DNA from: Bacteroides clarus YIT 12056
Lineage (GTDB): Bacteria; Bacteroidota; Bacteroidia; Bacteroidales; Bacteroidaceae
Direction: 5' to 3'
DNA length: 64,000 nucleotides
Assembly (NCBI RefSeq): GCF_900129655.1
Contig: NZ_FQWK01000002.1
Coordinates: forward strand, 186,001 to 250,000
The position numbers were made by a program, and so were the translations under genes. Positions 53,837 through 62,843 of this stretch are shown here, one piece after another; position 1 is the first letter of the stretch; every line of letters starts with the position of its first letter. The notes beneath the pieces are model-generated. The model worked only from the letters and a program-made list of their open reading frames with translations. It was not told where the DNA came from and did no database searches.

Positions 53837-56350
53837 TTACAAATTGTTCAACCGCGCTTCCAAATCCGTTATGTCTGCACAGAATACCTCACGCGCCTTA
53901 CTGCCTTGGGCCGGACCTACAATTCCCGCCTTCTCCAACTGATCCATAATACGCCCCGCACGGTTATAACCGATAGCAAATTTACGCTGAATAAGTGAAG
54001 TAGAGCCTTGCTGCTGATAAACAATCAACTGGGCGGCATCTTCAAACAACGGGTCAAGACGTCCCATGTCAACATCGCCCAAATCACCTGCCGCATTCTC
54101 ATCCACATACTCAGGCAGATAGAATGCCGTAGGATAGCCTTGCTGGCGAGCTATGAACTTTGTTATCTCCGCAACTTCCGGCGTATCGATAAACGCACAT
54201 TGCACGCGAACAGGATCGGCACCTTGCAGGAACAACATATCACCGCGACCGATCAGCTGGTTAGCTCCCGGTCGGTCAAGGATAGTACGGGAGTCCACCA
54301 TAGCCGATACCCGGAAGGCAATACGCGCCGGGAAGTTAGCTTTGATCGTACCCGTAATAATATTCGTTGTAGGACGCTGGGTAGCAATAATCATATGTAT
54401 ACCTACAGCACGTGCCAACTGGGCGATACGGGCGATAGGCAACTCCACATCCTTACCGGCTGTCATAATCAAATCACCGAACTCGTCAATCACTACCACG
54501 ATATATGGCATGAATTTATGTCCCTTTTCGGGATTTAGACGACGGTTGATAAACTTCTCGTTGTATTCTTTTATATTACGTACATGCGCAGCTTTCAACA
54601 GGTCGTAACGGGTATCCATTTCAATACAGATAGAATTCAAAGTCTGAACGACTTTGGTTACGTCCGTTATAATAGCATCCTCGCCGTCAGGCAACTTGGC
54701 TAGGAAATGATGTTCAATCACCGAATAGATGCTGAATTCCACTTTCTTCGGGTCTACCAGCACAAACTTCAATTCTGCGGGGTGCTTCTTATACAATAAA
54801 GAAGTGATGATAGCATTCAATCCCACCGACTTACCCTGGCCGGTAGCTCCGGCAACAAGTACGTGGGGCATTTTACACAAATCCACCATAAAGACCTCAT
54901 TGGTAATAGTCTTACCCAACGCAATAGGCAGGTCGTACGTAGATTCCTGAAATTTCTTGCTACCGATAATGCTCTGACCCGAAACTATCTTCGGGTTGGA
55001 ATTAGGCACTTCAATACCGATTGTTCCTTTTCCGGGTATCGGAGCAATAATACGGATACCCAATGCAGAAAGGCTAAGCGCAATATCATCTTCCAGGCCG
55101 CGTATTTTAGAAATACGAACCCCCTGTTCCGGTGTAATCTCATACAACGTCACCGTAGGACCGACCGTAGCCTTAATAGTGCTGATTTCGATACCGAAAC
55201 TGCGTAGCGTATTAATAATCTTATCCTTATTGGCATTCTGCTCTGCCATGTCAATCGTAGGTTCGGCATTATCATAATGCTTCATCAAGTCAATGGTCGG
55301 ATAATGATAGTTTTCCAAATCAAGACAAGGATTATAAGGTTCTATCTCCGGACCGTGATATTCTTCATCTTCCACTGTCTCCACTTCAAAAGCAGGTTCT
55401 TTTCCCCCTTGCTGCCCTGATACCGGAATAGTTGAAGCTGTATCAGACGGTGGAGTTTCAATTGTCATAAGTACTTCACCTTCTTCTTTGGCTATCGCAA
55501 CTTTATCCTTTGCTGCATTTCCCAAGTCAAGCATAATCTCGTGAGTGCCATCATCTTCCTCTTCTTCTTTTCCAAATTCCTCCGGATTCTCGAGTGTCTC
55601 TTCTTTTTTCGTATCAGAAGTCGTTTCTGCTGCGACCGGCATCTTCTTTCCTTTCACTGTCCAAGAGTCCGTAAATTCTTCCGGAGTCTCACCAGACACG
55701 CTTCCGGTCTTTTCTTTATGTTTTAAAAAACTAAGGCTAAAAAGTTTACGCAACCAAATAACAGTACGAGCACTCAAATATATAAGGAAACATATAGCGG
55801 TAATCAGCAATATCATCCACACTCCCGGTACTCCCACCTGAGATACCAACCAATTGCTGACGTTATATCCATGCATGCCGCCCAAATAGAGAAAAGAATC
55901 CTTGTATTGGTCTACAAACACAAAACCAAAGAATATCGAGAACCAAATCAACAGTAATGAGCACCCTATAAACCACTTCCACAAACGTACCACACGGACA
56001 CGCATCAGCTTTAATCCGGCCACGGCCAAAAATATCAGAATAAAGAAAGAGGATATGCCAAAACATTCGTTTATTAAATAACTGGCAAGTTGGGCTCCAC
56101 GTGAACCGGCATAGTTTTTCACGCCGTTATGCGTAGAAATCAAATCCTGCGCATTTCCGGAATCTATAATGCTCTGGTCTGCCGCCCCTGTAAAGAAGAA
56201 AGACGAAAAGGCCAACAGCAGGTAAACCGAAAAGATTACCAGTATCAGACCGGCAACGAAATGGACGGTTTCATTCTTTAAAACCGCTGCTATCTTTCCG
56301 AAAAAAGAGATAGACCGCTCTGTATCTTTAGTTGTATTTTTTTTGACCAT
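53837..56350 (-). CDS. ftsK: DNA translocase FtsK/SpoIIIE
   Basis: An 837-residue chromosome-dimer resolution motor. I chose the ATG at 56348-56350 (Met-Val-Lys-Lys-Asn). The N-terminus has about four transmembrane helices (residues 25-200), then an acidic linker. The motor follows with Walker A Gly-Ala-Thr-Gly-Gln-Gly-Lys-Ser and Walker B Val-Val-Val-Ile-Asp-Glu-Phe-Gly-Asp-Leu. The C-terminal winged-helix gamma domain (Ser-Leu-Ile-Gln-Arg-Lys-Phe-Ala-Ile-Gly-Tyr-Asn-Arg-Ala) is present and recognises polar DNA motifs. It is followed 20 bases later by the lolA-like gene. Confidence 0.96.
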   Translation of the reverse strand: MVKKNTTKDTERSISFFGKIAAVLKNETVHFVAGLILVIFSVYLLLAFSSFFFTGAADQSIIDSGNAQDLISTHNGVKNYAGSRGAQLASYLINECFGISSFFILIFLAVAGLKLMRVRVVRLWKWFIGCSLLLIWFSIFFGFVFVDQYKDSFLYLGGMHGYNVSNWLVSQVGVPGVWMILLITAICFLIYLSARTVIWLRKLFSLSFLKHKEKTGSVSGETPEEFTDSWTVKGKKMPVAAETTSDTKKEETLENPEEFGKEEEEDDGTHEIMLDLGNAAKDKVAIAKEEGEVLMTIETPPSDTASTIPVSGQQGGKEPAFEVETVEDEEYHGPEIEPYNPCLDLENYHYPTIDLMKHYDNAEPTIDMAEQNANKDKIINTLRSFGIEISTIKATVGPTVTLYEITPEQGVRISKIRGLEDDIALSLSALGIRIIAPIPGKGTIGIEVPNSNPKIVSGQSIIGSKKFQESTYDLPIALGKTITNEVFMVDLCKMPHVLVAGATGQGKSVGLNAIITSLLYKKHPAELKFVLVDPKKVEFSIYSVIEHHFLAKLPDGEDAIITDVTKVVQTLNSICIEMDTRYDLLKAAHVRNIKEYNEKFINRRLNPEKGHKFMPYIVVVIDEFGDLIMTAGKDVELPIARIAQLARAVGIHMIIATQRPTTNIITGTIKANFPARIAFRVSAMVDSRTILDRPGANQLIGRGDMLFLQGADPVRVQCAFIDTPEVAEITKFIARQQGYPTAFYLPEYVDENAAGDLGDVDMGRLDPLFEDAAQLIVYQQQGSTSLIQRKFAIGYNRAGRIMDQLEKAGIVGPAQGSKAREVFCADITDLEARLNNL

Positions 56351-56383
56351 AAAATGTATTCCGCTAATATCCGTATAATGACG

Positions 56384-56391
56384 CAAAAGTA
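56384..56391 (-). promoter_or_regulatory. -7 promoter element for ftsK
   Basis: Minus-strand TACTTTTG followed by CGTCAT, a full match, 33 bases before the ftsK ATG. Confidence 0.65.
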
Positions 56392-56433
56392 ACAAAAAAA
56401 AGCTTATGCAGTAATGCTTTCAAACCTTTTTCG

Positions 56434-56441
56434 TACCTTTG
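56434..56441 (+). promoter_or_regulatory. -7 promoter element for the DUF5063 operon
   Basis: TACCTTTG followed by CGTT, a full match, 19 bases before the start codon. It is divergent from the ftsK promoter. Confidence 0.65.
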
Positions 56442-56460
56442 CGTTTCAAATCAAGAAGAT

Positions 56461-57009
56461 ATGAAAAAAGAAAGTCAAGTGATATTCGACCGTAATGTTG
56501 TGGAATTCGTAACCGTAGCCGCCGAGTTCTGCAAGTTCTTGGAACAGACGGAAACGATGAAACGTTCCGCCTTTGTCGATACATCTTTAAAGATACTTCC
56601 CTTACTTTATCTCAAAGCATCCATGTTGCCCCAATGCGAAACGATAGGCGATGAAGCCCTCGAAACATTCGTAACAGAAGAAACTTATGAAATACTCCGT
56701 ATGAATCTGGCAGGTATTCTCGCCGAAAAGGACGACTATCTGGATGTATTCGTATCGGATATGAAATACAGCGACCAGCCTATCACAAAAAACATTTCCG
56801 AAGACTTGGCCGATATATATCAAGACATCAGAGATTTTATTTTCGTATTCCAGTTGGGACTCAATGAAACGATGAACGATTCACTTGCCGTCTGTCAGGA
56901 ACACTTCGCCCTATACTGGGGACAAAAGTTGGTGAATACCCTGCGTGCCTTACATGACGTAAAGTACAACCAACCGGATGAAGAAGATAATGAAGAAGAT
57001 GATGAATAA
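56461..57009 (+). CDS. DUF5063 domain protein
   Basis: A 182-residue cytoplasmic, helical protein with a strongly acidic C-terminal tail (Glu-Glu-Asp-Asn-Glu-Glu-Asp-Asp-Glu). The sequence fits the DUF5063 family, with Phe-Val-Thr-Val-Ala-Ala-Glu-Phe-Cys at the N-terminus and an Ile-Leu-Pro-Leu-Leu-Tyr-Leu-Lys-Ala segment in the middle. The family's function is unknown. It starts the plus-strand operon with the exonuclease gene 10 bases downstream. It may be a partner of the nuclease; this is only inferred from position. Confidence 0.8.
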   Translation: MKKESQVIFDRNVVEFVTVAAEFCKFLEQTETMKRSAFVDTSLKILPLLYLKASMLPQCETIGDEALETFVTEETYEILRMNLAGILAEKDDYLDVFVSDMKYSDQPITKNISEDLADIYQDIRDFIFVFQLGLNETMNDSLAVCQEHFALYWGQKLVNTLRALHDVKYNQPDEEDNEEDDE

Positions 57010-57019
57010 ACTTTAAACT

Positions 57020-57652
57020 ATGATTATCAGAAGAAGTATAGATAAAGAAGAAGTAAAGGACATGCCGAAAGCTTTCTTTCCGGGGCAGATACATGTTATC
57101 CAGACCCCCCAAGAGGCAGAACGTGCCGTAGCTTATCTGAAACAATGTTCCATACTGGGCATTGACAGCGAAACACGTCCGTCCTTCACCAAGGGACAAT
57201 CTCATAAAGTGGCCTTATTGCAGATTTCATCGGAAGAACACTGTTTTCTTTTCCGCCTCAATCTCACCGGTCTGACTCTTCCGATTATCATGTTACTTGA
57301 AAATCCCGGTGTAACCAAAGTCGGACTTTCCCTGCGCGATGATTTCATGATGTTGCACAAACGCGCTCCGTTTGAACAACGCGCTTGTATCGAATTACAA
57401 GAATACGTCCGCACATTCGGCATTCAAGACAAAAGCTTGCAAAAGATATATGCGATTCTTTTTAAAGAAAAAATTTCAAAGAGCCAGCGTCTTTCCAACT
57501 GGGAAGCCGAAGTACTGACACCGTCTCAGCAACAATATGCAGCCACCGATGCATGGGCTTGCTTAAACATATACAATCGGTTACAGGAACTGAAACGCAC
57601 CGGTGACTTTGAAATGGCCGCTGAAGAAAGTTGCCGCACAACCACATTATAA
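57020..57652 (+). CDS. 3'-5' exonuclease, RNase D-like (DEDDy)
   Basis: A 210-residue single-domain exonuclease. The DEDDy motifs are Gly-Ile-Asp-Ser-Glu-Thr (Exo I), Gly-Leu-Ser-Leu-Arg-Asp-Asp (Exo II) and Gln-Gln-Tyr-Ala-Ala-Thr-Asp-Ala-Trp (Exo III, Tyr at -4 from the last Asp). The HRDC domain of RNase D is missing, so this is the short form common in Bacteroidota. Substrate (RNA or DNA) cannot be told. It is co-transcribed with DUF5063 and followed 25 bases later by the rlmI-like gene. Confidence 0.92.
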   Translation: MIIRRSIDKEEVKDMPKAFFPGQIHVIQTPQEAERAVAYLKQCSILGIDSETRPSFTKGQSHKVALLQISSEEHCFLFRLNLTGLTLPIIMLLENPGVTKVGLSLRDDFMMLHKRAPFEQRACIELQEYVRTFGIQDKSLQKIYAILFKEKISKSQRLSNWEAEVLTPSQQQYAATDAWACLNIYNRLQELKRTGDFEMAAEESCRTTTL

Positions 57653-57677
57653 TATTACCACATCTTAATCATAATTT

Positions 57678-58859
57678 ATGTATAAAGTATATCTAAAGTC
57701 AGGCAAAGAAGAATCATTAAAACGTTTCCACCCTTGGGTGTTTTCCGGTGCCATCGCACACTTCGACGGAGAACCCGAGGAAGGAGAAGTTGTTGAAATC
57801 TATACATCCAAGAAAGAATTCATAGCTAAAGGTCACTTTCAAATTGGCAGTATCGCCGTTCGTGTGCTTAGCTTCATTCAGGATGAAACCATCGATGCCG
57901 ACTTCTGGAAACGTAAGCTCAGCATAGCCTACGATATGCGACGCAGCATTGGTATAGCCGGAAACCCTACCAACAATACTTATCGTCTGGTACATGGCGA
58001 AGGTGACAACCTGCCGGGACTTATAATTGATATCTACGCTCGTACGGCCGTGATGCAGGCGCATTCTGCCGGCATGCACCTCGACCGTATGGCAATAGCC
58101 GATGCTCTGACCGAGGTTATGGGTGATAAAATCGACAATATTTACTACAAATCCGAAACAACCCTGCCTTTCAAAGCCGACCTTTATCCGGAAAACGGTT
58201 TTCTGAAAGGCGGAAGTACGGATAATATCGCCATGGAATATGGTCTGAAGTTCCATATTGACTGGCTGAAAGGTCAGAAAACAGGTTTCTTTGTAGACCA
58301 ACGGGAGAATCGTTCGCTACTGGAACGTTATGCCAATGGTCGCAGTGTACTGAATATGTTCTGTTACACCGGCGGTTTCTCCGTTTACGCCATGCGCGGT
58401 AATGCCAAACTGGTACATTCCGTAGACAGTTCGGCCAAGGCCATTGACTTGACAAACAAGAACATCGAATTGAATTTCCCCGGTGATAACCGCCATGCAG
58501 CTTATGCTGAGGATGCTTTTAAATATCTTGACCGTATGGGTGACCAATACGACCTTATTGTTTTGGACCCACCGGCATTTGCCAAACATCGTGATGCATT
58601 GCGCAATGCCCTTCAAGGATATCGGAAACTCAACGTCAAAGCTTTTGAGAAAATCAAACCGGGCGGTATACTTTTTACTTTCTCTTGTTCACAAGCTGTC
58701 AGCAAAGAGAATTTCCGTACAGCCGTATTCACCGCCGCTGCCATGTCCGGCCGCAGTGTACGTATTCTACATCAATTGACGCAGCCTGCCGACCACCCTG
58801 TAAGTATCTATCATCCCGAAGGCGAATATCTGAAAGGACTTGTATTATATGTAGAATAA
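57678..58859 (+). CDS. Class I rRNA methyltransferase, RlmI-like
   Basis: A 393-residue enzyme with an N-terminal PUA domain (Pro-Trp-Val-Phe-Ser-Gly-Ala-Ile, residues 19-26), a central RlmI-type domain and a Rossmann SAM domain. SAM motif I is Leu-Asn-Met-Phe-Cys-Tyr-Thr-Gly-Gly-Phe-Ser. The acceptor motifs are Asp-Pro-Pro-Ala-Phe-Ala-Lys and Thr-Phe-Ser-Cys-Ser-Gln. These match the 23S rRNA m5C1962 methyltransferase RlmI family. It is the last gene of the DUF5063 operon. Confidence 0.9.
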   Translation: MYKVYLKSGKEESLKRFHPWVFSGAIAHFDGEPEEGEVVEIYTSKKEFIAKGHFQIGSIAVRVLSFIQDETIDADFWKRKLSIAYDMRRSIGIAGNPTNNTYRLVHGEGDNLPGLIIDIYARTAVMQAHSAGMHLDRMAIADALTEVMGDKIDNIYYKSETTLPFKADLYPENGFLKGGSTDNIAMEYGLKFHIDWLKGQKTGFFVDQRENRSLLERYANGRSVLNMFCYTGGFSVYAMRGNAKLVHSVDSSAKAIDLTNKNIELNFPGDNRHAAYAEDAFKYLDRMGDQYDLIVLDPPAFAKHRDALRNALQGYRKLNVKAFEKIKPGGILFTFSCSQAVSKENFRTAVFTAAAMSGRSVRILHQLTQPADHPVSIYHPEGEYLKGLVLYVE

Positions 58860-58910
58860 ACGGCTAAAATTTTAAATCATGTTAATATAAAGAAGAAACT
58901 TAGTAAAGCG

Positions 58911-58928
58911 TTATGTTTTATAACATAA
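58911..58928 (+). promoter_or_regulatory. Palindrome upstream of the nucleoside permease
   Basis: TTATGTTTTATAACATAA, arms TTATGT and ACATAA. It ends seven bases before the -7 element and so covers the -33 to spacer region. Candidate operator. Confidence 0.45.
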
Positions 58929-58935
58929 AACCCTT

Positions 58936-58943
58936 TATCTTTG
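58936..58943 (+). promoter_or_regulatory. -7 promoter element for the nucleoside permease operon
   Basis: TATCTTTG followed by CACTG, a full match, about 156 bases before the permease ATG. Confidence 0.65.
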
Positions 58944-58956
58944 CACTGTGTTTTTC

Positions 58957-59001
58957 ATGGTATTAGATTTAAGGTTAATAAAGATTGGCTGTCTGGGATA
59001 G
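58957..59001 (+). other. Possible 14-codon leader peptide
   Basis: ATG (58957) begins a 14-codon frame that ends with TAG at 58999-59001, inside the downstream terminator stem. The coded peptide starts Met-Val-Leu-Asp. This layout is that of a transcription attenuator, but no alternative antiterminator was found. Short frames occur by chance, so this is tentative. Confidence 0.25.
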
Positions 59002-59018
59002 ATAGCCTTCTTTTTTTA
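58987..59018 (+). terminator. Terminator-like hairpin in the permease leader
   Basis: GGCTGTCT (58987-58994) pairs with AGATAGCC (59000-59007), with one G-T pair, followed by TTCTTTTTTT. It lies inside the leader about 80 bases before the permease ATG and after the promoter. It may act as a conditional terminator. Confidence 0.6.
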
Positions 59019-59099
59019 TATACACTTCTTGTTTTTCTGCCGTCTGCGTCGTACATTTGCACCTATTACACAATTCAACAATATTCAAAAACTAATATT

Positions 59100-60365
59100 A
59101 TGAGCATCAAATTCCGACTCACGGCTATGCAATTTCTTCAATTCTTTATTTGGGGAGCGTGGCTTATCTCATTAGGTGGTTACATGGGCGGTACATTACA
59201 TTTTGAAGGCGGCCAGATTGGCGCTATTTTTGCGACCATGGGAATTGCCTCTCTTATCATGCCCGGCCTCATGGGAATTATCGCCGACAAATGGATAAAT
59301 GCCGAACGTCTTTACGGTATACTTCACCTTATCGGCGCCGGTGCTCTGATTTACGCATCCACTGCTACGACATATAGTCATATGTATTGGGCAATGTTAC
59401 TCAATATGCTCGTATATATGCCTACGCTGTCATTAGCCAATACAGTTTCGTACAATGCATTGGAACAGTACAAACTGGATTTGATAAAAGATTTCCCGCC
59501 CATACGGGTATGGGGAACCGTAGGTTTTATTTGTGCCATGTGGGCTGTAGACCTCACCGGATTCAAGACAGGCCCCGCACAACTCTATGTAGCAGCAATT
59601 TCAGCTATCATTTTAGGACTTTATGCTTTTTCCCTTCCCGGTTGCCCGCCGGCACGCAGCGAAGGAAAGACAATGCTCTCCGCTTTCGGTCTCGATGCAT
59701 TAGTACTTTTCAAACGTAAGAAAATGGCCGTTTTCTTCTTGTTCTCCATGTTGTTAGGTGCGGCGTTACAAATCACAAACACCTATGGAGATTTGTTCTT
59801 AAGCTCTTTCGCTTCCATTCCCCAATATGCAGATTCTTTCGGAGTAAAACACTCTGTAATTCTACTGTCCATTTCACAAATGAGCGAAACATTATTCATC
59901 CTCGCCATCCCTTTCTTCTTGAAACATTTCGGAATCAAGCGTGTTATGCTTATCAGTATGTTTGCCTGGGTGTTCCGCTTCGGACTATTTGGCCTGGGTG
60001 ACCCCGGCAGCGGCTTATGGATGCTCATCCTGTCCATGATTGTATACGGTATGGCTTTTGACTTCTTCAATGTATCGGGTTCATTATTCACAGAGATGGA
60101 AGCTCATCCGAGTATTCGCGCCAGTGCGCAAGGATTATTTTTTATGATGACAAACGGGTTGGGAGCAATCATTGGCGGATATGCCAGCGGTGCCGTAGTA
60201 GACGCATTCTCCGTATATGCTCCCGGCGGCGGTTTGGTAAGTCGTGAGTGGACTCCCGTATGGCTTATATTTGCGGCTTATGCATTAGTTATTGGAATTT
60301 TATTCGGAATCGTATTCCGTTATAAGCATACTACGGAAAAAGAAACCGACAAGGTGGTAAAATGA
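59100..60365 (+). CDS. Nucleoside:H+ symporter family permease
   Basis: A 421-residue MFS-type permease of the nucleoside:proton symporter (NupG/XapB-like) family. I chose the ATG at 59100 (Met-Ser-Ile-Lys-Phe-Arg), the first after the leader hairpin. The N-terminal Met-Gln-Phe-Leu-Gln-Phe-Phe-Ile-Trp-Gly-Ala-Trp is the family hallmark. About twelve transmembrane segments follow. It imports nucleosides, inferred from the family. It is four bases upstream of the bifunctional nuclease gene and begins an operon that also includes rsmE and a DUF4836 lipoprotein. Confidence 0.85.
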   Translation: MSIKFRLTAMQFLQFFIWGAWLISLGGYMGGTLHFEGGQIGAIFATMGIASLIMPGLMGIIADKWINAERLYGILHLIGAGALIYASTATTYSHMYWAMLLNMLVYMPTLSLANTVSYNALEQYKLDLIKDFPPIRVWGTVGFICAMWAVDLTGFKTGPAQLYVAAISAIILGLYAFSLPGCPPARSEGKTMLSAFGLDALVLFKRKKMAVFFLFSMLLGAALQITNTYGDLFLSSFASIPQYADSFGVKHSVILLSISQMSETLFILAIPFFLKHFGIKRVMLISMFAWVFRFGLFGLGDPGSGLWMLILSMIVYGMAFDFFNVSGSLFTEMEAHPSIRASAQGLFFMMTNGLGAIIGGYASGAVVDAFSVYAPGGGLVSREWTPVWLIFAAYALVIGILFGIVFRYKHTTEKETDKVVK

Positions 60366-60369
60366 TAGA

Positions 60370-60948
60370 ATGAACAAAAAAAAGATTGAACTGCAAGTAT
60401 TGAATATTTCAAATAGCCAGGCACAAGCCGGTGCCTACGCTATGGTGCTGGGCGAGATAAACGGCCCGCGACAATTACCTGTTATCATAGGCAGTGCCGA
60501 AGCGCAATCCATGATGATTGAAATGAGAGGAATCGTTCCGCCTCGACCGTTGACACATACGTTATTCGCATCGGTTCTCAAAGTTCTGGGAGCAAATTTA
60601 TTACGTGTACTCATCTATAAAGTAGATAACGGCGTTTTCTACTCATATCTATATATGAAAGCGGAAGAAACAATCCTGCGCATCGATGCACGTACCAGTG
60701 ATGCCGTAGCTCTCGCTTTACGTATGGATGCCCCTATCTTCGTATACGATGATATTTTAGAAGCCGAATGCTTAAAAACAGAGCATAGCATCACTCCTAT
60801 GAAAGAACAAGATCCCGATGAAGCCCCCGCTACACAGCAAAAGACTTTAGAACAGTTAAAAACTGCCCTTCAAAACGCCATAGACGAAGAAGACTACGAA
60901 CGGGCTGCACAACTAAGGGACATTATCAATCAACACAAGAAACAATAA
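60370..60948 (+). CDS. Bifunctional nuclease family protein (DUF151) with UVR motif
   Basis: A 192-residue protein with an N-terminal BFN/DUF151 domain (residues 1-130), with Pro-Val-Ile-Ile-Gly and Asp-Ala-Arg-Thr-Ser-Asp-Ala-Val-Ala-Leu-Ala. The C-terminal UVR motif (Ala-Ile-Asp-Glu-Glu-Asp-Tyr-Glu-Arg-Ala-Ala-Gln-Leu-Arg-Asp) is like those that link UvrB and UvrC. BFN proteins have been reported as RNase/DNase in plants and related bacteria. It overlaps nothing, starts four bases after the permease stop, and ends six bases before rsmE. Confidence 0.88.
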   Translation: MNKKKIELQVLNISNSQAQAGAYAMVLGEINGPRQLPVIIGSAEAQSMMIEMRGIVPPRPLTHTLFASVLKVLGANLLRVLIYKVDNGVFYSYLYMKAEETILRIDARTSDAVALALRMDAPIFVYDDILEAECLKTEHSITPMKEQDPDEAPATQQKTLEQLKTALQNAIDEEDYERAAQLRDIINQHKKQ

Positions 60949-60954
60949 ACGACC

Positions 60955-61653
60955 ATGCACGTATTCTATACTCCCGATATACAATCGCACACTGAATTAC
61001 CCGAAGAAGAAGCTGTTCATGCAATCCGTGTATTGAGATTACAAACAGGTGACGAAGTAACATTAACTGATGGCAAAGGCAATTTTTATCGTGCGGAAAT
61101 CAGCACTGCCACCAATAAACGTTGCCTTGTCAACATACTGGAAACCACCCCTCAGGCACCTTTATGGAGCGGATATTTGCACATCGCAATGGCTCCCACT
61201 AAAAATATGGACCGCACAGAATGGTTCGCAGAAAAAGCTACTGAAATAGGCTTCGATGAACTTACCTTTCTGAACTGTCGTTTTTCGGAACGCAAAATAA
61301 TCAAAACGGAGCGTATTGCCAAGATATTGGTATCTGCCATCAAGCAATCGTTAAAAGCGCGTTTGCCCCGACTGAATGAAATGACTGATTTTAATAAATT
61401 CATCAGCCAATCTTTCAACGGCCGCAAATTCATTGCACATTGTTATGAAGGAGAGAAACCTTTATTAAAAGATATTGTTCGTAAGGGAGAAGATGCGTTG
61501 GTACTCATCGGACCGGAAGGCGACTTTAGCGAAGAAGAAGTGAAAAAAGCCATTGAAAACGGTTTCGAGCCTATAAGTCTCGGTCGTTCCCGTTTACGTA
61601 CTGAAACAGCAGCCCTCGTTGCTTGCCACATAGTAAACTTACAAAACCAATAA
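60955..61653 (+). CDS. rsmE: 16S rRNA (uracil1498-N3)-methyltransferase
   Basis: A 232-residue SPOUT methyltransferase that methylates U1498 of 16S rRNA. An N-terminal PUA-like domain (1-70) precedes the SPOUT domain with its knot. Diagnostic motifs are Leu-Ile-Gly-Pro-Glu-Gly-Asp-Phe-Ser-Glu-Glu-Glu and Leu-Gly-Arg-Ser-Arg-Leu-Arg-Thr-Glu-Thr-Ala. Length and motif order are normal. It is packed between the nuclease and the DUF4836 genes with gaps of six bases each. Confidence 0.95.
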   Translation: MHVFYTPDIQSHTELPEEEAVHAIRVLRLQTGDEVTLTDGKGNFYRAEISTATNKRCLVNILETTPQAPLWSGYLHIAMAPTKNMDRTEWFAEKATEIGFDELTFLNCRFSERKIIKTERIAKILVSAIKQSLKARLPRLNEMTDFNKFISQSFNGRKFIAHCYEGEKPLLKDIVRKGEDALVLIGPEGDFSEEEVKKAIENGFEPISLGRSRLRTETAALVACHIVNLQNQ

Positions 61654-61659
61654 TATAAT

Positions 61660-62763
61660 ATGAGAAAGAGTATTTCCTTCTATTTACTGCCGTTCTTATT
61701 TATAGTACTATGCCTAAGCTCATGTAGTAAAACCGAGAAAAAGACAGAATATACCCATGCGATTCCCGCTAATGCCACAGAAGTGGCGGCACTTGACTTA
61801 ACAAGCATTGTCGATAAAGCAGGTCTGAACAATTCAGACACCCAAGTGACCTTGCAAAAGTTGTTAGGCCTGCTTCTCGAAAGCGGAAACGCCAACCTGA
61901 AAAAAGAAATGGAACCTCTTCTGAAAGATCCCGCCAAAAGTGGAATAGACTGGAGCGCTCCGGTTTACGTATTCGAAGCTCCTACGCTACACAATACTGC
62001 AGTCACTTTGAAGATTGCCGATTTAAAGAAATTTGAAGCCATGCTTCAAATATTTGTTCAAGAACAATTCTGTACCGACCCGGTAAAAGCCGATGGTTAC
62101 CGAAGTATTGAAATAAAAGATACAGGAGTACTGTTTGCCTACAACGACGGTACTCTGCTTGTGGTTTACGGAGGCAGCTCCGAACAACTGCAGAAGCTGC
62201 AACCGGCTATCACCGCCCTCATGCAACAACCAGCCGACAAGAGTATCCATACAAATAAATATTTCACCCCGATGATGCAACAAAAGGGAGATATACGGCT
62301 ATTGGCAACTCCCGATGCTCTCCCCATGGATGTCCGTGGTGTACTGAACTGGCCGCATGGCACACAATTACTGGGTTATGTCCTGTTTGAGAACGGACGT
62401 ATATACGCTACCTTGCAAAGCGCCGACTTTAAAGGAGAGACTCAAGAAAGCAATCAGCCTTTCCATCCTCAAAACTCACGAGAGTTACAACAAGCCATGA
62501 TGAGTATGATACATGGAAGAGCTTTCAACATCTCATTAACCAGCGATGAATTGTTGACCTTAAGCAATCTTCGTGTTCTTATGGAATATGCGTCGGACGA
62601 ACCGGAAATCAATATCCTTTATATGCTAATCATGAAAATAGAAGAACTGAACCTGCGGGGAGACAAGAATCGGACAAACTTTACAGTTGTTCTGAACGAG
62701 AAGAATGAAAATGCCCTGAAACAACTTATCGACTTCGCCAAACTGTTCGCGGGGATAAAGTAG
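61660..62763 (+). CDS. DUF4836 family lipoprotein
   Basis: A 367-residue lipoprotein with lipobox Leu-Ser-Ser-Cys (Cys22). The mature part fits the DUF4836 family of Bacteroidales, with Ile-Pro-Ala-Asn-Ala-Thr-Glu-Val-Ala-Ala-Leu-Asp (about 35-46) and repeated strands such as Gly-Val-Leu-Phe-Ala-Tyr-Asn-Asp-Gly. No catalytic motif was seen. Surface or periplasmic location is likely; function unknown. It ends the permease operon. The following 357 bases contain only repeats. Confidence 0.75.
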   Translation: MRKSISFYLLPFLFIVLCLSSCSKTEKKTEYTHAIPANATEVAALDLTSIVDKAGLNNSDTQVTLQKLLGLLLESGNANLKKEMEPLLKDPAKSGIDWSAPVYVFEAPTLHNTAVTLKIADLKKFEAMLQIFVQEQFCTDPVKADGYRSIEIKDTGVLFAYNDGTLLVVYGGSSEQLQKLQPAITALMQQPADKSIHTNKYFTPMMQQKGDIRLLATPDALPMDVRGVLNWPHGTQLLGYVLFENGRIYATLQSADFKGETQESNQPFHPQNSRELQQAMMSMIHGRAFNISLTSDELLTLSNLRVLMEYASDEPEINILYMLIMKIEELNLRGDKNRTNFTVVLNEKNENALKQLIDFAKLFAGIK

Positions 62764-62843
62764 TAGCAGCAGTAGTTAGTAGTCAGTAATTAATAATTAA
62801 TAATTAGCAATTAATACGAATCAGAAGTTAATAATAAAGTAAC
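62764..62843. other. AT-rich simple-sequence spacer
   Basis: Iterated words TAGTAG, TAATTAATAATTAATAATT and similar, without a hairpin strong enough to be named. No gene is seen. It continues directly into the REPIN-like element. Confidence 0.6.

Noticed and set aside
58941..59099. N-terminal extension of the nucleoside permease
   Set aside because: It would start with GTG at the promoter -7 element and run through the terminator-like hairpin. The ATG at 59100 begins the conserved family sequence.
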